Notes: generated from the sequence alone by a model not told the origin. 64,000 nucleotides of DNA from Actinomadura sp. WMMA1423 (GCF_006547145.1 NZ_CP041244.1:868001-932000); one strand, 5' to 3'; counted from the first letter of the stretch, positions 44,089 to 53,328 are shown. Numbers and translations are program-made.

Positions 44089-44209
44089 ATGCTTCGGGCT
44101 TGCCGTTGCCGTGGAACTCTAAGAAAGGCCCTTCCCAGGGTCAAGGCTTCAGCGACGAGTGACCTAAATGAAACGGTTGGGAACTCCGACACAGGGACTA
44201 GGAGCCAGC

Positions 44210-44240
44210 GAAACATTGCGATACTGTTCGCAATCGTTTC
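44210..44240. promoter_or_regulatory. Inverted repeat upstream of the LacI-GH3 frame
   Basis: GAAACATTGCGA (44210-44221) faces TCGCAATCGTTTC (44228-44240). The inner ATTGCGA/TCGCAAT arms are perfect and one base bulges in the outer part. It ends 17 bases before GTG 44258 and probably autoregulates this gene. Confidence 0.55.
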
Positions 44241-44257
44241 CTCGGGAGGAGTGAAGC

Positions 44258-47200
44258 GTGCCCGTGCGCACCACCGACGAGTTGCCGGACCCGCCGTCCC
44301 GGCCGACGCTGGCACTGATCGCGTCCGAGGCGGGGGTCTCCCCCGCCACGGTCTCCAAGGTCCTGAACGGCCGCAGCGACGTCGCCGCCGCCACCCGCGA
44401 GCGCGTGGAGGCGCTGCTGCGCCGCCACAAGTACCCGGGCCCCGGCGGGACCCGGCGCGCCCGCAGGTCGGGGCTGATCGACCTGGTCCTGGCCGGCCTG
44501 GACAGCCCGTGGGCGGTGGAGATCCTGCGCGGGGTGGAGGCCGAGTGCGCCGAGCACGGCACCGGCGTGGTGGTCTCGCTCGTGCGCGAGGACGACGCCC
44601 GCCCGCCGAGCTGGCAGAACCTGCCCGCCCTGCACCACAGCGACGGGGTGATCCTGGTGACGTCCCGGATGACCCGGCGCCAGCGCGAGCAGCTGGAGCG
44701 GGCCGGAGTCGGGCTCGTCCTGGTGGACCCGGTGAACCTCCCGGACAGCGGGATCGCCAGCGTCGGGGCCACCAACTGGGCGGGCGGGCTCGCCGCCACC
44801 GAGCACCTCATCGGGCTCGGCCACCGCCGCATCGCGATGATCGGCGGCCCCGCCGACATCCTGTGCACGAAGGCCCGCGAGGACGGCTACCGGACCGCGC
44901 TGGAGCGCGCCGGGATCGGGGTCGACAAGGACCTCGTCCGGTACGGCGACTTCCACCACCGGGGCGGCTACGCCCGGACCCGCGAACTGCTGTCGCTGGC
45001 CGAGCGGCCCACCGCGGTCTTCGCGGGCAGCGACGAGCAGGCCATGGGCGCCTACCAGGCGGCCCGCCTCGCCGGGCTGTCCATCCCCGAGGACCTGAGC
45101 GTCGTCGGCTTCGACGACCTGCCGACCTGCGAGTGGCTCTCGCCGCCGCTGACGACCGTCCGGCAGCCGCTGGAGGAGATGGGCCGCGTCGCGGCCCGCA
45201 CCCTGCTCCAGCTGCTGGACGGACGGGCGCCGCTGGCCCCCCGCGTGGAGCTGGCCACCGACCTGCGCGTCCGCGCCTCCACGGCGCCGCCGCCCTCCCG
45301 CGTGAGGCCGGCCACCGACCTGCGCGTCCGCGCCTCCGCCACACCGCCGCCCCCACGCCTCGTCGTCCCACCCGGAGGAACGATGACCGAAGCCGCCCCG
45401 GCCCCGAGCACGACCAGCGGGCCCTGGCAGGACCGCGGACTGCCGGCCGCCGAGCGGGTCGCCGACCTGCTGGCCCGGATGACCCCCGAGGAGAAGGCGG
45501 GGCAGCTCGCCGGCTTCTGGGCGGTGCCCGCCGAACCGGGCGAACCCGTGGCGCCGATGGAGGACGACTCCCACGAGGCCGCCCCGGCCCTGGAGGACAT
45601 CCTCGACCGCGGCCTCGGCCAGCTCACCCGCGTGTTCGGCACCGCGCCGGTCGCGGCGGCCGAGGGCGCCGCCCGGCTCCGCGAGCTGCAGGCCCTCGTC
45701 GCCGCGGGCAACCGGTTCGGCATCCCGGCGATCGCGCACGAGGAGTGCCTCAACGGCTTCATGACCTGGGGCGCCACGGTGTTCCCCAGCCCGCCCGCGT
45801 GGGGCGCGACCTTCGACCCCGAGCTGGTCGGCGAGATGGCCGCCGCGATCGGGGCGAGCATGCGGGCGGCCGGCGTCCACCAGGGCCTCGCGCCCGTGCT
45901 GGACGTCGTCCGCGACGCCCGCTGGGGCCGGACGGAGGAGTGCATCGGCGAGGACCCGTACCTCGTCGGGGTCCTCGGCACGGCCTACGTGAGGGCCCTG
46001 GAACGGTCCGGCATCGTCACCACGCTCAAGCACTTCGCCGGGTACTCCGCGTCCCGCGCCGGCCGGAACATGGCGCCGACGCCGATCGGCCCGCGCGAGT
46101 TCACCGACGTCGTGCTGGAGCCGTTCGTGATGGCGCTGCGCGACGGCGGCGCCCGCTCGGTCATGCACTCCTACACCGACATCGACGGGATGCCCGCCGC
46201 GGCCGACGAGCGCCTGCTGACGGGCCTGCTGCGCGAGGAGCTCGGCTTCACCGGCGTCGTCGTCGCCGACTACTTCGGCATCTCGTTCCTGGAGAGCCGG
46301 CACCGCGTGGCCGGGTCGCGCGGCGAGGCCGCCGCGCTCGCGCTGCGCGCCGGGATCGACATGGAGCTGCCGACCGTCCGCTGCTACGGCGAGCCGCTGA
46401 TCGAGGCGGTCCGGCAGGGCGCGGTGCCCGGGGAGCTGCTCGACCGCGCCGCCGACCGGGTCCTGACGCTGAAGGCCGAGCTCGGCCTCCTGGACGGCGC
46501 CCCCGCCGGCGGCGACGGCGCGGAGCCGGACTTCGATCCCCCCGGGCACAGGGCCCTGGCGCGGCGCCTGGCCGAGCAGTCGGTCGTCCTGCTGGCGAAC
46601 GACGGCGTGCTGCCGCTGCGCGACGGCTCCGGGGTGGTGCTGGCGGGGCCGCTGGCGGACGACCCGTTCGCGATGCTCGGCTGCTACACGTTCCCGAGCC
46701 ATGTGGGCCGCCAGCACCCGGAGATGCCGCTCGGCGTGCCGATCCCCACGCTGGCGGACGCGCTGCGCGCCGATCTGCCCGGGGTTCGGGTCGCGGCCTC
46801 GGACGACGTGTTCGTGGCCGACGACGCCGACATCGAGGCGGCCGCCGCGGCGGCGCGCGACGCCGCGGTGTGCGTGCTCGCCCTCGGCGACCGCGCGGGG
46901 CTCTTCGGGCGCGGCACGTCCGGCGAGGGCTGCGACGCCGAGACGCTCGCGCTGCCCGGACGGCAGGCCGAGCTGGCCGCGGCGGTCCTGGACACCGGCA
47001 CGCCCACGGTCATCGTGATGCTGAGCGGGCGGCCGTACGCGATCGAGTCCCTGGCGGACCGGGCCGCCGCCGTCGTGCAGGCGTTCTTCCCCGGCGAGGA
47101 GGGCGGCGGGGCCGTCGCGGGGGTCCTGTCGGGCCGGGTCGAGCCGTCGGGACGGATGCCGATCAGCGTCCCGCGCCGCGCGTCCGGCCCGCCGGTCACC

Positions 47201-47704
47201 TACCTGCGGTCGCTGATGGACGGCGGCCACGACTGGAGCGTGGTCGACCCCGTCCCGCTCTACCCGTTCGGCCACGGGCTGACCTGGACGTCGTTCGAGT
47301 ACGGAGACCTGCGCGCGGACGAGCGGGCGGAGACCGACGGGACGGTGACGGTCAGCGCGGTCGTCCGGAACACCGGCGAGCGGGCCGGGACCGAGGTGGC
47401 GCAGCTGTACCTGTCCGACCCGGTCGCCTCGGTGGTGCGGCCGGCGCGCTGGCTCGCCGGGTGGGCCAGGATCCGGCTGGAGCCGGGCGAGGCCGCGCGG
47501 GTCGCGTTCCGCGTGCACGCCGACCGGACCTCCTTCACCGGCCCGGGCCTGCGGCGCATCGTCGAGCCGGGCGCGATCGAGGTCTCCGTGGGCGGGTCGA
47601 GCGCCGACCTGCCGCTGCGCGCCTCGTTCACGCTCGAAGGGCCGGTCCGCGAACTCGGCCCGGACCGGGTCCTCACCGTGCCGGTGGAGGTGACGCCGCT
47701 GTGA
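44258..47704 (+). CDS. Single open frame joining a LacI repressor to a GH3 beta-xylosidase
   Basis: GTG 44258 follows GGGAGGAG. Residues 1-340 are a complete LacI-family repressor: helix-turn-helix PTLALIASEAGVSPATVSKVLNGRSDV, ending VVGFDDLPTCEWLSPPLTTVRQP and LATDLRVRAS. There is no stop before the GH3 start at codon 376. The linker contains an in-frame 57-base duplication that repeats ATDLRVRAS. The frame then runs through the entire GH3 enzyme (1,148 codons). GGAGG just before codon 376 suggests the enzyme can also be made alone. Either a genuine repressor-enzyme fusion with internal initiation, or a lost stop codon; both readings treat each half as functional. Confidence 0.75.
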   Translation: MPVRTTDELPDPPSRPTLALIASEAGVSPATVSKVLNGRSDVAAATRERVEALLRRHKYPGPGGTRRARRSGLIDLVLAGLDSPWAVEILRGVEAECAEHGTGVVVSLVREDDARPPSWQNLPALHHSDGVILVTSRMTRRQREQLERAGVGLVLVDPVNLPDSGIASVGATNWAGGLAATEHLIGLGHRRIAMIGGPADILCTKAREDGYRTALERAGIGVDKDLVRYGDFHHRGGYARTRELLSLAERPTAVFAGSDEQAMGAYQAARLAGLSIPEDLSVVGFDDLPTCEWLSPPLTTVRQPLEEMGRVAARTLLQLLDGRAPLAPRVELATDLRVRASTAPPPSRVRPATDLRVRASATPPPPRLVVPPGGTMTEAAPAPSTTSGPWQDRGLPAAERVADLLARMTPEEKAGQLAGFWAVPAEPGEPVAPMEDDSHEAAPALEDILDRGLGQLTRVFGTAPVAAAEGAARLRELQALVAAGNRFGIPAIAHEECLNGFMTWGATVFPSPPAWGATFDPELVGEMAAAIGASMRAAGVHQGLAPVLDVVRDARWGRTEECIGEDPYLVGVLGTAYVRALERSGIVTTLKHFAGYSASRAGRNMAPTPIGPREFTDVVLEPFVMALRDGGARSVMHSYTDIDGMPAAADERLLTGLLREELGFTGVVVADYFGISFLESRHRVAGSRGEAAALALRAGIDMELPTVRCYGEPLIEAVRQGAVPGELLDRAADRVLTLKAELGLLDGAPAGGDGAEPDFDPPGHRALARRLAEQSVVLLANDGVLPLRDGSGVVLAGPLADDPFAMLGCYTFPSHVGRQHPEMPLGVPIPTLADALRADLPGVRVAASDDVFVADDADIEAAAAAARDAAVCVLALGDRAGLFGRGTSGEGCDAETLALPGRQAELAAAVLDTGTPTVIVMLSGRPYAIESLADRAAAVVQAFFPGEEGGGAVAGVLSGRVEPSGRMPISVPRRASGPPVTYLRSLMDGGHDWSVVDPVPLYPFGHGLTWTSFEYGDLRADERAETDGTVTVSAVVRNTGERAGTEVAQLYLSDPVASVVRPARWLAGWARIRLEPGEAARVAFRVHADRTSFTGPGLRRIVEPGAIEVSVGGSSADLPLRASFTLEGPVRELGPDRVLTVPVEVTPL
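45253..45337 (+). repeat. 57-base-period direct repeat in the LacI-GH3 linker
   Basis: The same 28 bases (starting GGCCACCGACCTGCGCGTCC) occur at 45253-45280 and 45310-45337. The period is 57 bases, or 19 codons, so it stays in frame. The flanking parts of the unit are also similar. The duplication lies where the repressor's stop codon would be expected. Confidence 0.9.
45383..47704 (+). CDS. GH3 beta-xylosidase (internal start within the fused frame)
   Basis: ATG 45383 is preceded by GGAGG (45374-45378) and starts the usual N terminus of the enzyme (773 residues). N-terminal barrel: MTPEEKAGQLAGFW, HEECLNGFMTWGATVFPSP, LKHFAGYSASRAGRN, and the nucleophile Asp in GVVVADYFG. The C-terminal alpha/beta sandwich and fibronectin-like end (YPFGHGLTWTSFEY, GTEVAQLYLSDP) are present. 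No signal peptide is seen, so it acts in the cytoplasm on imported xylo-oligosaccharides. It is coupled by GTGA to GH43. Confidence 0.8.
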   Translation: MTEAAPAPSTTSGPWQDRGLPAAERVADLLARMTPEEKAGQLAGFWAVPAEPGEPVAPMEDDSHEAAPALEDILDRGLGQLTRVFGTAPVAAAEGAARLRELQALVAAGNRFGIPAIAHEECLNGFMTWGATVFPSPPAWGATFDPELVGEMAAAIGASMRAAGVHQGLAPVLDVVRDARWGRTEECIGEDPYLVGVLGTAYVRALERSGIVTTLKHFAGYSASRAGRNMAPTPIGPREFTDVVLEPFVMALRDGGARSVMHSYTDIDGMPAAADERLLTGLLREELGFTGVVVADYFGISFLESRHRVAGSRGEAAALALRAGIDMELPTVRCYGEPLIEAVRQGAVPGELLDRAADRVLTLKAELGLLDGAPAGGDGAEPDFDPPGHRALARRLAEQSVVLLANDGVLPLRDGSGVVLAGPLADDPFAMLGCYTFPSHVGRQHPEMPLGVPIPTLADALRADLPGVRVAASDDVFVADDADIEAAAAAARDAAVCVLALGDRAGLFGRGTSGEGCDAETLALPGRQAELAAAVLDTGTPTVIVMLSGRPYAIESLADRAAAVVQAFFPGEEGGGAVAGVLSGRVEPSGRMPISVPRRASGPPVTYLRSLMDGGHDWSVVDPVPLYPFGHGLTWTSFEYGDLRADERAETDGTVTVSAVVRNTGERAGTEVAQLYLSDPVASVVRPARWLAGWARIRLEPGEAARVAFRVHADRTSFTGPGLRRIVEPGAIEVSVGGSSADLPLRASFTLEGPVRELGPDRVLTVPVEVTPL

Positions 47705-49239
47705 CCGCGTTCCGCAACCCCGTCCTGCCGGGCTGCCATCCCGACCCCACGGTCTGCCGCGTGGACGGAGACTTCTACCTCGTCACGTCGACCTTCGAGT
47801 GGTTCCCCGGGCTCCCGGTGTTCCACAGCCGCGACCTCGTGCACTGGCGCCAGGTGGGGCACGCGCTCGACCGTCCGGGCCAGCTGCCGCTGGACGGGGT
47901 CCCGTCGTCGGGCGGGCTCTACGCGCCGACCCTGCGCCACCAGGACGGGACCTTCTACCTGGTCTGCACGCTCGTGGACGGGACCCGGTGGTCCGGGCAC
48001 TTCGTCATGACCGCCTCCGACCCGGCCGGGCCGTGGTCGGACGCGCACCGCCTCGACGGCGACGGCATCGACCCGTCGCTGTTCTTCGACGACGACGGCC
48101 GCGCGTGGTGCACCGGCACCCGGCCGACCGGACGCTACGAGGGCCACACCGAGATCTGGCTCCGCGAGTTCGACCCTGCGGCCCTCGCCCTGATCGGCGA
48201 GGAGCACGTGATCTGGGACGGGGCGGTGAAGGGGGCGATCTGGTCCGAGGGCTCCCACCTCTACAAGATCGGCGGCCGGTACGTCCTGCTCACGGCCGAG
48301 GGGGGCACCGCCCTCGACCATGCCGTGATGGTCGCCCGCGCCGACGCCGTCACCGGGCCCTACACGGGGAACCCGCGAAATCCGGTACTGACCCACCGCC
48401 ACCTCGGGTCCGAGCATTCGATCGTCGGGGCGGGCCACGCCGACCTCGTGGACACGCCGGACGGCGAGTGGTGGATGGTCCTGCTCGCGATGCGCCCGCA
48501 CCACCTCGACCGGTGCACCCTCGGCCGCGAGACCTTCCTGACCCCCGTCAACTGTGAGGACGGGTGGCCGGTGACCGGCGGGCGGATCGAGCCGAGCCAC
48601 CCGGCCCCGTCGCTGCCGCCGCACCCGTGGCCGGCCGCGCCCGCCTGCGACCACTTCGACGGACCCGAGCTGGGCCCGGCCTGGAACATGCCGCGGACAC
48701 CGCGCGAGCGCTGGTGGAGCCTCACGGAGCGCCCCGGCTTCCTGCGGCTGCGCGCACGCCCGGAGACGCTCGCGGACGCGGCCAACCCGTCCTTCGTCGG
48801 GCGGCGCCAGCAGCACCCCGACTTCGCCGCCTTCACCTCGCTCGACTTCGCGCCGGCCGGCGAGGAGGCGGCCGGGCTGGCCCTGGTCCAGAACGGCGAC
48901 TTCCACGTCCTGCTGGTGTCGACGAGCCGGGGGCTTCGCCTGGTCAAGCGCGAGCAGGGGGTGGAGACCGCGCTCGCCGAGGCCCCCGCCGCGCCGGGTC
49001 CCGTCCGGCTGGGCTTCGAGGCGCACGGACGCTGGTACCAGGCGCTGCACGGCACCGCGCCGGGCGAGTGGGCGCCGCTCGGCGGCCCGGTGGACGGCGA
49101 CCTCCTCAGCAGCCAGGTCGCGGGCGGGTTCACCGGCGTCTACATCGGCCTCTACGCCACGTCCGGCGGCAGGCCCGGCGGCGGCCACGCCGACTTCGAC
49201 TGGTTCGAGTACCGGCCGCTCCTGGAGAGCACTCCCTAG
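47701..49239 (+). CDS. GH43 beta-xylosidase/alpha-arabinofuranosidase
   Basis: A 512-residue enzyme. GTG 47701 overlaps the GH3 stop (GTGA). The five-bladed propeller shows the general base Asp in GCHPDPTVCRV, the pKa-modulating Asp in GIDPSLFFDDDG and the acid Glu in AIWSEGSHLYK. A C-terminal beta-sandwich (DUF1349/XynB-type, about 310-512, PAWNMPRTPRERWW) is typical of two-domain GH43 beta-xylosidases. No signal peptide. It complements GH3 in cutting imported xylo-oligosaccharides. Confidence 0.93.
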   Translation: MTAFRNPVLPGCHPDPTVCRVDGDFYLVTSTFEWFPGLPVFHSRDLVHWRQVGHALDRPGQLPLDGVPSSGGLYAPTLRHQDGTFYLVCTLVDGTRWSGHFVMTASDPAGPWSDAHRLDGDGIDPSLFFDDDGRAWCTGTRPTGRYEGHTEIWLREFDPAALALIGEEHVIWDGAVKGAIWSEGSHLYKIGGRYVLLTAEGGTALDHAVMVARADAVTGPYTGNPRNPVLTHRHLGSEHSIVGAGHADLVDTPDGEWWMVLLAMRPHHLDRCTLGRETFLTPVNCEDGWPVTGGRIEPSHPAPSLPPHPWPAAPACDHFDGPELGPAWNMPRTPRERWWSLTERPGFLRLRARPETLADAANPSFVGRRQQHPDFAAFTSLDFAPAGEEAAGLALVQNGDFHVLLVSTSRGLRLVKREQGVETALAEAPAAPGPVRLGFEAHGRWYQALHGTAPGEWAPLGGPVDGDLLSSQVAGGFTGVYIGLYATSGGRPGGGHADFDWFEYRPLLESTP

Positions 49240-50441
49240 AGGAGCAGCGCGGGGTCGGCGATCACCCGCTGCACGACCAGGCCCGCGGCGCCGAGGACCG
49301 CGGCGCCCTCGGCCAGGCCGGAGACCTCGACCGGCGGCACGCCGCGCCGCAGCGAGCCCGGCCCCGCCGCGAGGACGGCCTCCAGCGGGGGCCGGATCCA
49401 GGCGGCCAGCGGGGAGAACACCCCGCCGAGCACGACGGTGTCCGGGTCGATCAGGTTGACGACCGAGGCCAGGGCGCCGCCGAGCGCGCGGCCCGCCCGG
49501 GCCACCGCCTCCAGCGCCGCCGCGTCGCCGGCGTCCAGCCGTTCGACGAGCCCGCTCACCGACCCCCGCGGCCCGCCCGCGGGGCGCGTCGCGGCGAGAC
49601 CCGCCGCGCGCAGCATCGCCTCCTGGCCGGCGACCTGCTCCAGGCAGCCGCGCCCGCCGCAGGAGCAGGCGGGGCCGGACGGGTCGGCGACCAGGTGCCC
49701 GAGCTCGCCGGCGAAACCGTGGGCGCCGCGGAACACCCGGCCGTCCACGACGATGCCGGCGCCGATCCCGATCTCCCCCGAGACGTGCACGAAGTCGCCG
49801 AACCGGGCGCCGCCCCCGAACCACAGCTCGCCGAGGGCCGCCAGGTTGGCCTCGTTGTCGTACTCGGCGGGCAGCGCCGTGGCCAGGCCCGGGGCGCCGG
49901 TGACGGGGACGTCCGTCCAGCCGAGGTTCGGGGCGTGCCGCACCACCCCGTTCTCGCGGTCGAGAAGGCCGGGCAGGGCGACCGCCGCGCCGGCCACGGT
50001 CAGGCCCTGCCCGGCCGCGGCGGCGACCGCCTCGCCCGCCAGCGCGGAGAGCGCGGCGAGCACGGCGCCGGGCTCGCGCCCGCGGTTGTCGGAGCTGACG
50101 ACGTGCCGGTAGCGGACCTGCCTGGCGAGATCGAGGACGCAGGCGGCGAGGTAGTCGACGTTGACCTCCAGGCCGAGGCCCGCGGCGCCGTCGCCGTGGA
50201 CGGACACGCCCACGCCGGGGCGGCCGCGCTCCCCCTCGTGCACCGGCGCGCCGTCGCGCACCAGGCCCGCGCCCTCCAGCAGGGAGACGAGGTTGGACAC
50301 CGTCGTCTTGGTGAAGCCGGTGAGCTCGGCCAGGCGCGCCCGGGTCACGGGCTGGTGGCGGGCCACGTGCTCCAGGACGACGGCGAGGTTCCGCTCGCGC
50401 ATCGTCGCGTGCCGGACGGGGGCGTTGGCGGACTTCGTCAT
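49236..50441 (-). CDS. ROK-family transcriptional repressor (XylR-like)
   Basis: A 401-residue protein: an N-terminal winged helix-turn-helix (TRARLAELTGFTKTTVSNLVSLLEGAGLV), then a ROK sugar-kinase-like domain with the zinc-binding CSCGGRGCLEQ. Divergent from xylBA with 89 bases between, so it most likely represses them and itself, with xylose as the expected inducer. Its 3' end overlaps that of GH43 by 4 bases. Confidence 0.9.
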   Translation of the reverse strand: MTKSANAPVRHATMRERNLAVVLEHVARHQPVTRARLAELTGFTKTTVSNLVSLLEGAGLVRDGAPVHEGERGRPGVGVSVHGDGAAGLGLEVNVDYLAACVLDLARQVRYRHVVSSDNRGREPGAVLAALSALAGEAVAAAAGQGLTVAGAAVALPGLLDRENGVVRHAPNLGWTDVPVTGAPGLATALPAEYDNEANLAALGELWFGGGARFGDFVHVSGEIGIGAGIVVDGRVFRGAHGFAGELGHLVADPSGPACSCGGRGCLEQVAGQEAMLRAAGLAATRPAGGPRGSVSGLVERLDAGDAAALEAVARAGRALGGALASVVNLIDPDTVVLGGVFSPLAAWIRPPLEAVLAAGPGSLRRGVPPVEVSGLAEGAAVLGAAGLVVQRVIADPALLL

Positions 50442-50530
50442 GGATGAACCCTAAATGAATCGCGTGTATAGGCAGGTGGTGAGCCCTCTGCTACGTTAAT
50501 TAGTCCACGCTCTTTACGAAAGGCGGGACG
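50442..50530. promoter_or_regulatory. Divergent promoter region of the ROK gene and xylBA
   Basis: This 89-base gap is A+T-rich for this genome. It includes GTTAATTAGTCC (TTAATTA at 50496-50502) and, near the ROK start, CCCTAAATGAAT. Both are candidate operator half-sites, but I could not define a clean palindrome. Confidence 0.4.
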
Positions 50531-51913
50531 ATGCCCGAGAGCCTGGTCGCGGGCGTCGACTCCTCGACGCAGTCGACGAAGGCCGTGCTGTGCCGCGCCG
50601 AGGACGGCGCCGTGGTCGCGTCCGCGTCCGCCCCCCATCCGGACGGCACCGAATGCCATCCCGACCACTGGTGGGGCGCGCTGTCGCAGGTCCGCGAGCT
50701 GCTCGAACGCGCCGACGCGGTCGCCGTCGCCGCCCAGCAGCACGGCATGGTCGCGCTCGACGGCGCGGGCGAGGTGGTCCGGCCCGCCCTGCTGTGGAAC
50801 GACACGCGCTCGGCGCCGCAGGCCCGCGCCCTCGTCGAGGAGCTCGGCGGCGCGAAGGCCTGGGCGGAGCGGACCGGCAGCGTGCCGCTCGCGTCGTTCA
50901 CGGTGACCAAGCTGCGCTGGATGGCCGAGCACGAGCCGGACCGCGCGCGCCGCACCGAGCAGGTCATGCTCCCGCACGACTGGCTGACGCTGCGCCTCGG
51001 CGCCTCCGAACCGGTGACCGACCGGGGAGACGCGTCCGGCACCGGCTACTGGTCCCCCGCGACCGGCGCGTACCTGCCTGACCTGCTGCGCGCCGCGCTC
51101 GGCCGCGACGCCGCGACGCCCCGCGTCGCCGCCCCCGGCGAGCGCGTCGGCGAGACCCCCTGGGGCGCGGTGCTCGCCCCCGGCACCGGCGACAACATGG
51201 GCGCCGCGCTCGGGCTCGGCCTGGAGCCCGGAGACGCGGTCGTCTCGATCGGCACCTCCGGCACGGCGTTCGCGGTCGCCGACCGGCCCGCGGCCGACCC
51301 GGCCGGGCTGGTCGCCGGGTTCGCCGACGCGACCGGCCGGTTCCTCCCGCTCGTCTGCACGCTGAACGCCGCGCGGATCCTGTCGGCCGCCGCCGCGATG
51401 ACAGGGGCCTCGCTGGACGAGCTGTCCGCGCTGGCCCTCGCCGCCGAACCGGGCGCGGGCGGCCTCACGCTGCTCCCCTACCTCGACGGCGAGCGCACCC
51501 CCGACCGCCCGGACGCCACCGGCGTGCTCGCGGGGCTCACCACGTCCAACGCGACGCGGGAGAACCTCGCGCGGGCCGCCGTCGAGGCGCTGCTGTGCTC
51601 GCTCGCCGACGCCGTCGACCATCTCGCCGCGCACGGCGCCCGGCCGCGCCGCGTCCTGCTGATCGGGGGCGGCGCCCGCGCCGAGGCCGTCCGGGCCCTC
51701 GCCCCCGCGATCTTCGGGACGCCCGTCACCGTCCCCGAGCCCGCCGAGTACGTCGCGCTCGGCGCCGCCCGCCAGGCGGCCTGGGCCCTCGCCGGCACCC
51801 CGGAACCGCCCGCCTGGCCGGCCCCGCCCGCGACCGAGCACACCGCCGACCGCACCGATTCCGGGGTCCGCGCACGCTACGCGGCACTGCGCGACAGCGC
51901 CCCGGAGATCTGA
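50531..51913 (+). CDS. xylB: Xylulokinase
   Basis: A 460-residue FGGY-family kinase. The phosphate-1 motif is [14 protein letters not shown] at the N terminus, GQQHGM appears as [19 protein letters not shown] binds the sugar, and the ATP site includes GTSGTAFA and [20 protein letters not shown]. It phosphorylates D-xylulose to xylulose 5-phosphate for the pentose phosphate pathway. Starts at ATG 50531 behind GAAAGGCGGG. First gene of xylBA, 10 bases before xylA. Confidence 0.93.
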   Translation: MPESLVAGVDSSTQSTKAVLCRAEDGAVVASASAPHPDGTECHPDHWWGALSQVRELLERADAVAVAAQQHGMVALDGAGEVVRPALLWNDTRSAPQARALVEELGGAKAWAERTGSVPLASFTVTKLRWMAEHEPDRARRTEQVMLPHDWLTLRLGASEPVTDRGDASGTGYWSPATGAYLPDLLRAALGRDAATPRVAAPGERVGETPWGAVLAPGTGDNMGAALGLGLEPGDAVVSIGTSGTAFAVADRPAADPAGLVAGFADATGRFLPLVCTLNAARILSAAAAMTGASLDELSALALAAEPGAGGLTLLPYLDGERTPDRPDATGVLAGLTTSNATRENLARAAVEALLCSLADAVDHLAAHGARPRRVLLIGGGARAEAVRALAPAIFGTPVTVPEPAEYVALGAARQAAWALAGTPEPPAWPAPPATEHTADRTDSGVRARYAALRDSAPEI

Positions 51914-51923
51914 GGAGGAACCC

Positions 51924-53081
51924 ATGAGCGACTACACCCCCGCGCCCGAGGACCGCTTCTCGTTCGGCGTCTGGACGGTCGGCTGGCAGGGCGTCGACGT
52001 GTTCGGCCCCGGCACGAGGCCGCCGATGCCCGCCGACCGCGCCGTCCGCAAGCTGGCCGAGATCGGCGCCTACGGCGTGAACTTCCACGACAACGACGTG
52101 TTCGACTTCGACGCCTCGCCCGCCGAACGCCAGGGCGCGATCGACGCGTTCCGCAAGGCCCTCGACGAGACGGGCCTCGTCGTCACCACCGCCACCACGA
52201 ACCTGTTCGGCCATCCGATCTTCAAGGACGGCGCCTTCACCGCCAACGACCGCGAGGTCCGCCGGTTCGCGCTCCGCAAGGTCATGGACAACCTGGACCT
52301 GGCCGCCGAGTTGGGCGCCCGCACCTACGTGTGCTGGGGCGGGCGGGAGGGCGCCGAGTCCGGGGCCGCCAAGGACGTCCAGGCCGCGCTGGACCGCTAC
52401 AAGGAGGCGTTCGACGTCCTCGGCGCCTACGTCGCCGACCAGGGCTACGACCTGCGCTTCGCGATCGAGCCGAAGCCGAACGAGCCGCGCGGCGACATCC
52501 TGCTGCCCACGATCGGCCACGCGCTCGCGTTCATCCAGACCCTGGAGCGCCCCGACACCGTCGGGCTGAACCCCGAGGTCGGGCACGAGGAGATGGCCGG
52601 GCTGAACTACGCGCACGGCCTCGCGCAGGCCCTGTGGCAGGGCAAGCTGTTCCACATCGACCTCAACGGCCAGCACGGCCCCCGCTACGACCAGGACCTG
52701 CGGTTCGGCGCCGGCAACGCGCGCGGCGCGTTCTGGGTCGTCGACCTGATCGACCGCAGCGACTACGACGGCCCGATCCACTTCGACTTCAAGCCGCCCC
52801 GCACCGAGGACGACGCGGGCGTGTGGGAATCGGCCGCCGCGTGCATGCGCAACTGGCTGATCCTGCGCGAGAAGGCCCGCGCGTTCCGCGCCGACCCCGA
52901 CGTCCAGGACGCCCTGCGCCAGGCCAAGCTGGAAGAACTCGCCCAGCCCACCCTGGCCGACGGCGAGGACTGGCGCTCGGTCCGCGACGCCACCGCCGAC
53001 GCCGACGCCCTCGGCGCCCGCCGCACCGCCTTCGAGCACCTCGACCAACTCGCCCTGGAACACCTGTACGGGGTGAGATAG
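51924..53081 (+). CDS. xylA: Xylose isomerase
   Basis: A 385-residue class I xylose isomerase. The catalytic His lies in [13 protein letters not shown], the metal ligands in [12 protein letters not shown] and [14 protein letters not shown], and [19 protein letters not shown] and [12 protein letters not shown] supply further Asp/His ligands. It converts D-xylose to D-xylulose. The start is ATG 51924 with GAGGAGG upstream. The hairpin after the stop closes the operon. Confidence 0.96.
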   Translation: MSDYTPAPEDRFSFGVWTVGWQGVDVFGPGTRPPMPADRAVRKLAEIGAYGVNFHDNDVFDFDASPAERQGAIDAFRKALDETGLVVTTATTNLFGHPIFKDGAFTANDREVRRFALRKVMDNLDLAAELGARTYVCWGGREGAESGAAKDVQAALDRYKEAFDVLGAYVADQGYDLRFAIEPKPNEPRGDILLPTIGHALAFIQTLERPDTVGLNPEVGHEEMAGLNYAHGLAQALWQGKLFHIDLNGQHGPRYDQDLRFGAGNARGAFWVVDLIDRSDYDGPIHFDFKPPRTEDDAGVWESAAACMRNWLILREKARAFRADPDVQDALRQAKLEELAQPTLADGEDWRSVRDATADADALGARRTAFEHLDQLALEHLYGVR

Positions 53082-53122
53082 CTGTGTCTGCCCGGGGGGG
53101 CGACCCCCTGGAACCCCCGTTG

Positions 53123-53203
53123 CGAGCCGGGCGATCCTCACGCCACTGTTGAGGATTTTGTGCCCGTGCGGGTTTGTGGGTGGCGCTGCGGTCGCCCGGC
53201 TCG
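53123..53203. terminator. Nested inverted repeats after xylA (terminator and longer stem)
   Basis: ATCCTCA (53134-53140) and TGAGGAT (53150-53156) form a hairpin followed by TTTTG, a classic intrinsic terminator for xylBA. Around it CGAGCCGGGCGA (53123-53134) and TCGCCCGGCTCG (53192-53203) are a perfect 12-base inverted repeat, which could form a larger alternative structure. Confidence 0.65.
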
Positions 53204-53275
53204 GCGGGTCGGGCGACCTCCAGGCGCCTAGAGCGCCTTCCGGCCGCCCGACCCGCGGCCAGGGGGTGGGCTTCC

Positions 53276-53325
53276 TTCCGTGAGGGCTGAGCTTTCTTCC
53301 GTGAGGGCTGGGCTTTCTTCCGTGG
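53276..53325. repeat. Short tandem repeat, 21-base period
   Basis: TTCCGTGAGGGCTGAGCTTT is followed 21 bases later by an almost identical copy (one A/G difference) and a third partial copy. It lies just past the stop of the minus-strand permease. The period is a multiple of three, but no gene reads through it in the permease frame. Confidence 0.85.
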
Positions 53326-53328
53326 TGG

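Noticed and set aside
43033..47700. Upstream extension of the GH43 frame through the binding-protein and GH3 genes
   Set aside because: The continuous frame (over 1,500 codons before GH43) is a shadow of other genes. GH43 homology starts exactly at GTG 47701.
53228..53328. Open frame through the 21-base repeats as a repeat-containing C terminus of the permease
   Set aside because: It is not in the permease frame. The permease stops at 53329, and the frame through the repeats would require an unsupported shift.
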